Shown piece after piece: positions 13,095-16,014 of a stretch of 16,014 bases of DNA (positions are counted from its first letter, which is position 1; each line of letters starts with the position of its first letter). Under the pieces are notes generated by a model. That model made no database searches, was not told where the DNA came from, and saw only the letters and a list, made by a program, of their open reading frames with translations. A program made the translations under genes and the position numbers. Source of the stretch: DATCKG01 sp036562385 (GTDB lineage: Bacteria > Bacillota > Sulfobacillia > Symbiobacteriales > Symbiobacteriaceae); the NCBI GenBank assembly GCA_036562385.1, contig DATCKG010000067.1:1-16014 (forward strand), written 5' to 3'.

Positions 13095-14693
13095 ATGTCT
13101 GTAAAGCGTGCCCTGGTCAGCGTATATGATAAGACCGGTATTGTTGAGTTCGCGAAGCAACTGGTGGACCTGGGGGTGGAGATCCTCTCCACCGGCGGCA
13201 CTTACCGGACGCTGCAGGAGGCGGGGCTGCCGGTACTGGAGGTTTCCCAGGTGGCCGGTTTTCCGGAGATCCTGGACGGCCGGGTCAAGACCCTGCAGCC
13301 GCAGATCCACGCGGGGATCCTGGCGGTCCGGAGCAACCGGACCCATATGGCGCAGCTCAAGGAGCACGGCGTGACACCCATCGACATGGTGGTGGTCAAC
13401 CTCTACCCCTTCCGGGAGACGGTGGCCAATCCGGAGGTGTCCCTGGAGGAGGCGGTGGAGAAGATCGACATCGGTGGCCCCGCGATGGTGCGTGCCGCGG
13501 CCAAGAACTGGCAGGACGTGGTGGTGCTGGTCAACCCCGCCCGGTATGACCAGGTCCTGAAGGAACTCCGGGAGACCGGCGACGTCTCCCTTTCGACCAA
13601 GTTTGAACTGATGGTGGAGGCGTTCCAACACACCAGTGCTTACGACACGGCCATTGCCGGCTGGCTGGCCAACCGGGGCCGGGTGCTGGCGCAGGCCCGG
13701 ATCGCCGGCACGGAGCCGCCGGCCCCTGAAGCAGGATTCCCGGACGTGCTGACCATTCAGCTGACGAAAGTGCAGGATCTGCGCTATGGGGAGAACCCGC
13801 ACCAGAAGGCCGCCTTCTACGCGGCGGTGGGGGAGGCCGGCCAGGGAGGCACGGCCATCGCCGGCGCCCGGCAGCTGCACGGCAAGGAACTTTCCTTTAA
13901 CAACATCTACGATGCCCACGCGGCCCTTTCGCTGGTGAAGGAGTTTGACCGTCCCGCGGCGGTGGCGGTCAAGCACACCAATCCCTGCGGGGTGGCGGTG
14001 GCCGATACCATCGCCGAGGCGTACCGGAAGGCGTACGAGGCGGATCCCGTTTCCATCTTCGGCGGCATCGTGGCTCTGAACCGGCCCTGCGACCGGGAGA
14101 CCGCCGAGGAGCTGAGCAAGATTTTCCTGGAGATCGTCATCGCCCCGAGCTTTGAACCGGAGGCCCTGCAGGTGCTGACCCGCAAGAAGAACCTCCGGCT
14201 GCTGGAGACCGGGCCCTTGGACCGGCGGGCGCCCGCGGGCCTGGACGTGAAGCGGGTGGCCGGCGGGTACCTGGTGCAGGAGTGGGACGTGGCCGAGGAG
14301 GATCCCACCGGGTGGAAGACGGTGACCCGGGCGCCGGTGCCGCCGGAACTGATGGAGGACCTGGTCTTTGCCTGGAAGGTCTGCAAGCACGTGAAGTCCA
14401 ACGCCATCGTGGTGGCCAAAGGCGGCCAGACCCTGGGGGTGGGCGCCGGGCAGATGAACCGGATCGACGCGGCCCGGCACGCCCTCCGGCAGGCGGGCGA
14501 CAGGGCCCGGGGCGCCGTGCTGGCCTCCGACGCGTTCTTCCCCTTCCCGGACGTGGTGGAAGCCGCCGGCGAGGCGGGTATCGCGGCCATTGTGCAGCCG
14601 GGCGGCTCCATCCGGGATCAGGAGTCCATCGACAAGGCCGACGAACTGGGCATCGCCATGCTGTTTACGGGCATGCGCCACTTCCGCCACTAA
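13095..14693 (+). CDS. purH: Bifunctional AICAR transformylase / IMP cyclohydrolase
   Basis: PurH performs the last two steps: formylation of AICAR with 10-formyl-THF, then ring closure to IMP. The 532-residue protein has the N-terminal MGS-like cyclohydrolase domain, seen in ALVSVYDKTGIVEFAKQL, ILSTGGTYRTL and GRVKTLQPQIHAGIL. The transformylase domain follows, with the KH pair at Lys293-His294 in AVKHTNPCG. Later motifs SNAIVVAKGGQTLGVGAGQMNR and a C-terminal LFTGMRHFRH ending are typical. ATG 13095 follows TAGGAGG. It is slightly longer than the usual 510-520 residues. It lies 33 bases after Nudix 2 and before purD, continuing the purN-H-D order known in Bacillus. Confidence 0.98.
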   Translation: MSVKRALVSVYDKTGIVEFAKQLVDLGVEILSTGGTYRTLQEAGLPVLEVSQVAGFPEILDGRVKTLQPQIHAGILAVRSNRTHMAQLKEHGVTPIDMVVVNLYPFRETVANPEVSLEEAVEKIDIGGPAMVRAAAKNWQDVVVLVNPARYDQVLKELRETGDVSLSTKFELMVEAFQHTSAYDTAIAGWLANRGRVLAQARIAGTEPPAPEAGFPDVLTIQLTKVQDLRYGENPHQKAAFYAAVGEAGQGGTAIAGARQLHGKELSFNNIYDAHAALSLVKEFDRPAAVAVKHTNPCGVAVADTIAEAYRKAYEADPVSIFGGIVALNRPCDRETAEELSKIFLEIVIAPSFEPEALQVLTRKKNLRLLETGPLDRRAPAGLDVKRVAGGYLVQEWDVAEEDPTGWKTVTRAPVPPELMEDLVFAWKVCKHVKSNAIVVAKGGQTLGVGAGQMNRIDAARHALRQAGDRARGAVLASDAFFPFPDVVEAAGEAGIAAIVQPGGSIRDQESIDKADELGIAMLFTGMRHFRH

Positions 14694-14752
14694 GCGAGGC
14701 AGAGGCGGTCTGCGGACCGGAGACAGCGACGTGGAGGGATCGAGGCTTGGCC

Positions 14753-16014
14753 ATGAACGTGCTGATTGTAGGGGGAGGCGGCCGGGAGCACGCCCTGGCC
14801 TGGAAGGTGATCCAGAGCCGGCTGATTGATGAGCTGCACGCGGCGCCGGGCAATCCCGGCATCAGCCGCTTTGCCTGGTGTCATCCCGACGTCAAGGCCA
14901 CGGACATCGCCGGGCAGGTGGAACTGGCGAAGAAGATCAAGGCGGACCTGGTGATTGTGGGGCCGGAGGATCCCCTGGCCCTGGGGCTGACCGATGCCCT
15001 GCGGGAGGCCGGGATCCCGGCCTTCGGACCGAGCCGGGCCGCTGCTCAGTTGGAGGCCTCCAAGGAGTTCGCCAAGGAACTCATGACCAAGGCTGGCGTG
15101 CCCACCGCCCGGTACGGCAGCTTCACCGACTACGAGACGGCCCTGGCCTACGTGGAGGCCCACGGTGCGCCCATCGTGGTGAAGGCCGACGGCCTGGCCG
15201 CCGGCAAGGGCGTCACCGTCTGCCAGACGGTGGAGGAGGCCCGCGACGCCCTGCGGGCGCTGTTTGTGGACCGCGCCGCGGGGGAGGCCGGCCTCAAGGT
15301 GGTCATCGAGGACTACCTGGAGGGGCAGGAGGTCAGCGTCCTGGCCTTCTCCGACGGCCGGACCATCAAGCAGATGGTCGCGGCCCAGGATCACAAGCGC
15401 CTCGGGGAGGGGGACACCGGTCCCAACACCGGCGGCATGGGGACCTATGCGCCGGTGCCTGCCTACACCCCGGAGATCGCGGAGCAGGTGCAGCGGCAGA
15501 TCCTGGAGCCCACCATCCGGGCCATGGCGGCCCGGGGGACGCCCTTTGTGGGCTGCCTCTTCGCCGGGCTGATGCTGACCGCGGACGGTCCACGGGTGCT
15601 GGAGTTCAACGTCCGGTTCGGCGACCCGGAGGCTCAGGTGGTGCTGCCGCTGCTGGAGAACGACCTGCTGGAGGTCATGCAGGCCTGCCTGCAGGGGCGG
15701 CTGCACGAGGTAGACCTGCGATTCAAGCCGGGTGCGGCGGTCAACATCGTGCTGGCCTCGGGCGGCTATCCGGGCTCCTACCGGAAGGGACTGCCCATCA
15801 CCGGCCTTGACAAGGCGGAGGAGCGGGGCGTGACGGTCTTTCACGCCGGCACCTGGGTGGACGACGAGGGCGTCCTGGTCACCAACGGCGGCCGGGTGCT
15901 GGGGGTCATGGCCCAGGCGCCCACCCTGGACGAGGCCCTGGAGCGGGCCTACTACGGCGTGGAGGCCATCGAGTTTGAGGGCAAGACCTATCGCCGGGAT
16001 ATCGCCTGGCGGGC
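14753..16014 (+). CDS. purD: GAR synthetase (phosphoribosylamine-glycine ligase), 3' end outside window
   Basis: PurD ligates glycine to phosphoribosylamine, the unstable PurF product, using ATP. The reading frame from ATG 14753 stays open to the edge: 420 codons visible, against about 420-430 for the family. Only a few C-terminal residues are therefore missing. It starts NVLIVGGGGREHALAW. It continues with the ATP-grasp segments VVKADGLAAGKGVTVC (about 142-157) and DHKRLGEGDTGPNTGGMGTY, and the metal/ATP motif VLEFNVRFGDPEAQVVLPLL (about 282-301). The visible end, YRRDIAWR, is the family's usual terminus. An in-frame TTG at 14747 has better spacing to GGAGG at 14733-14737; the ATG has GAGG at 14742-14745. 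The start could shift by two residues. Confidence 0.95.
   Translation, partial: MNVLIVGGGGREHALAWKVIQSRLIDELHAAPGNPGISRFAWCHPDVKATDIAGQVELAKKIKADLVIVGPEDPLALGLTDALREAGIPAFGPSRAAAQLEASKEFAKELMTKAGVPTARYGSFTDYETALAYVEAHGAPIVVKADGLAAGKGVTVCQTVEEARDALRALFVDRAAGEAGLKVVIEDYLEGQEVSVLAFSDGRTIKQMVAAQDHKRLGEGDTGPNTGGMGTYAPVPAYTPEIAEQVQRQILEPTIRAMAARGTPFVGCLFAGLMLTADGPRVLEFNVRFGDPEAQVVLPLLENDLLEVMQACLQGRLHEVDLRFKPGAAVNIVLASGGYPGSYRKGLPITGLDKAEERGVTVFHAGTWVDDEGVLVTNGGRVLGVMAQAPTLDEALERAYYGVEAIEFEGKTYRRDIAWR

Noticed and set aside
11241..14690. Minus-strand open frame of 1149 codons opposite purM to purH
   Set aside because: High GC in third positions keeps the antisense frame open. Its composition is rich in His, Gly, Arg, Pro and Leu with no domain, and five well-recognised genes lie on the other strand.
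14878..15810. Open frame of 310 codons inside purD
   Set aside because: Its Gly- and Arg-rich sequence is the out-of-frame shadow of purD, whose true frame shows all ATP-grasp motifs.

Overview
The window is a dense, entirely plus-strand purine nucleotide locus. Thirteen complete genes and one gene cut by the right edge account for nearly all of it. GC content is high, GTG and TTG starts are common, and ribosome binding sites are strong GGAGG types. Firmicute-style features include a Bacillus-type PurF with propeptide and Fe-S cysteines, a small PurL, PurR-type PurBoxes and a ykkC-family riboswitch. Together these suggest a high-GC Clostridia-like Firmicute, perhaps near Symbiobacterium. That placement is inference from gene style, not from a search.

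Layout. (1) 1-2397: a regulatory leader with several GTGA/TCAC repeats and a promoter, then hpt (hypoxanthine-guanine phosphoribosyltransferase) and guaA (GMP synthase), closed by an intrinsic terminator. (2) 2398-4152: two inverted PurBoxes, a sigma-A-type promoter, a ykkC-family riboswitch with a mutually exclusive terminator, and an AzgA/PbuG-type purine-base permease, closed by a second terminator. (3) 4153-16014: the de novo pathway run purB - 49-aa membrane ORF - purC - purL - purF - purM - purN - Nudix - Nudix - purH - purD. Spacing is tight and several genes overlap, so this is probably one transcript. purD leaves the window a few codons before its expected end.

How the genes work together. 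PurF, PurD, PurN, PurL, PurM, PurC, PurB and PurH cover most steps from PRPP to IMP, and PurB also completes AMP. GuaA makes GMP from XMP, Hpt salvages hypoxanthine and guanine using PRPP, and the permease imports the bases. PurE, PurK, PurS and PurQ are not in the window, although this small PurL needs PurS and PurQ as partners.

The parts most worth a second look are the apparent double PRPP control ahead of the permease (PurBox pair plus likely PRPP-class riboswitch), two adjacent Nudix hydrolases inside the biosynthetic operon, and the uncharacterised 49-aa membrane hairpin protein between purB and purC. I see no mobile elements, CRISPR arrays, rRNA or tRNA genes, and no evidence of a wholly new system.
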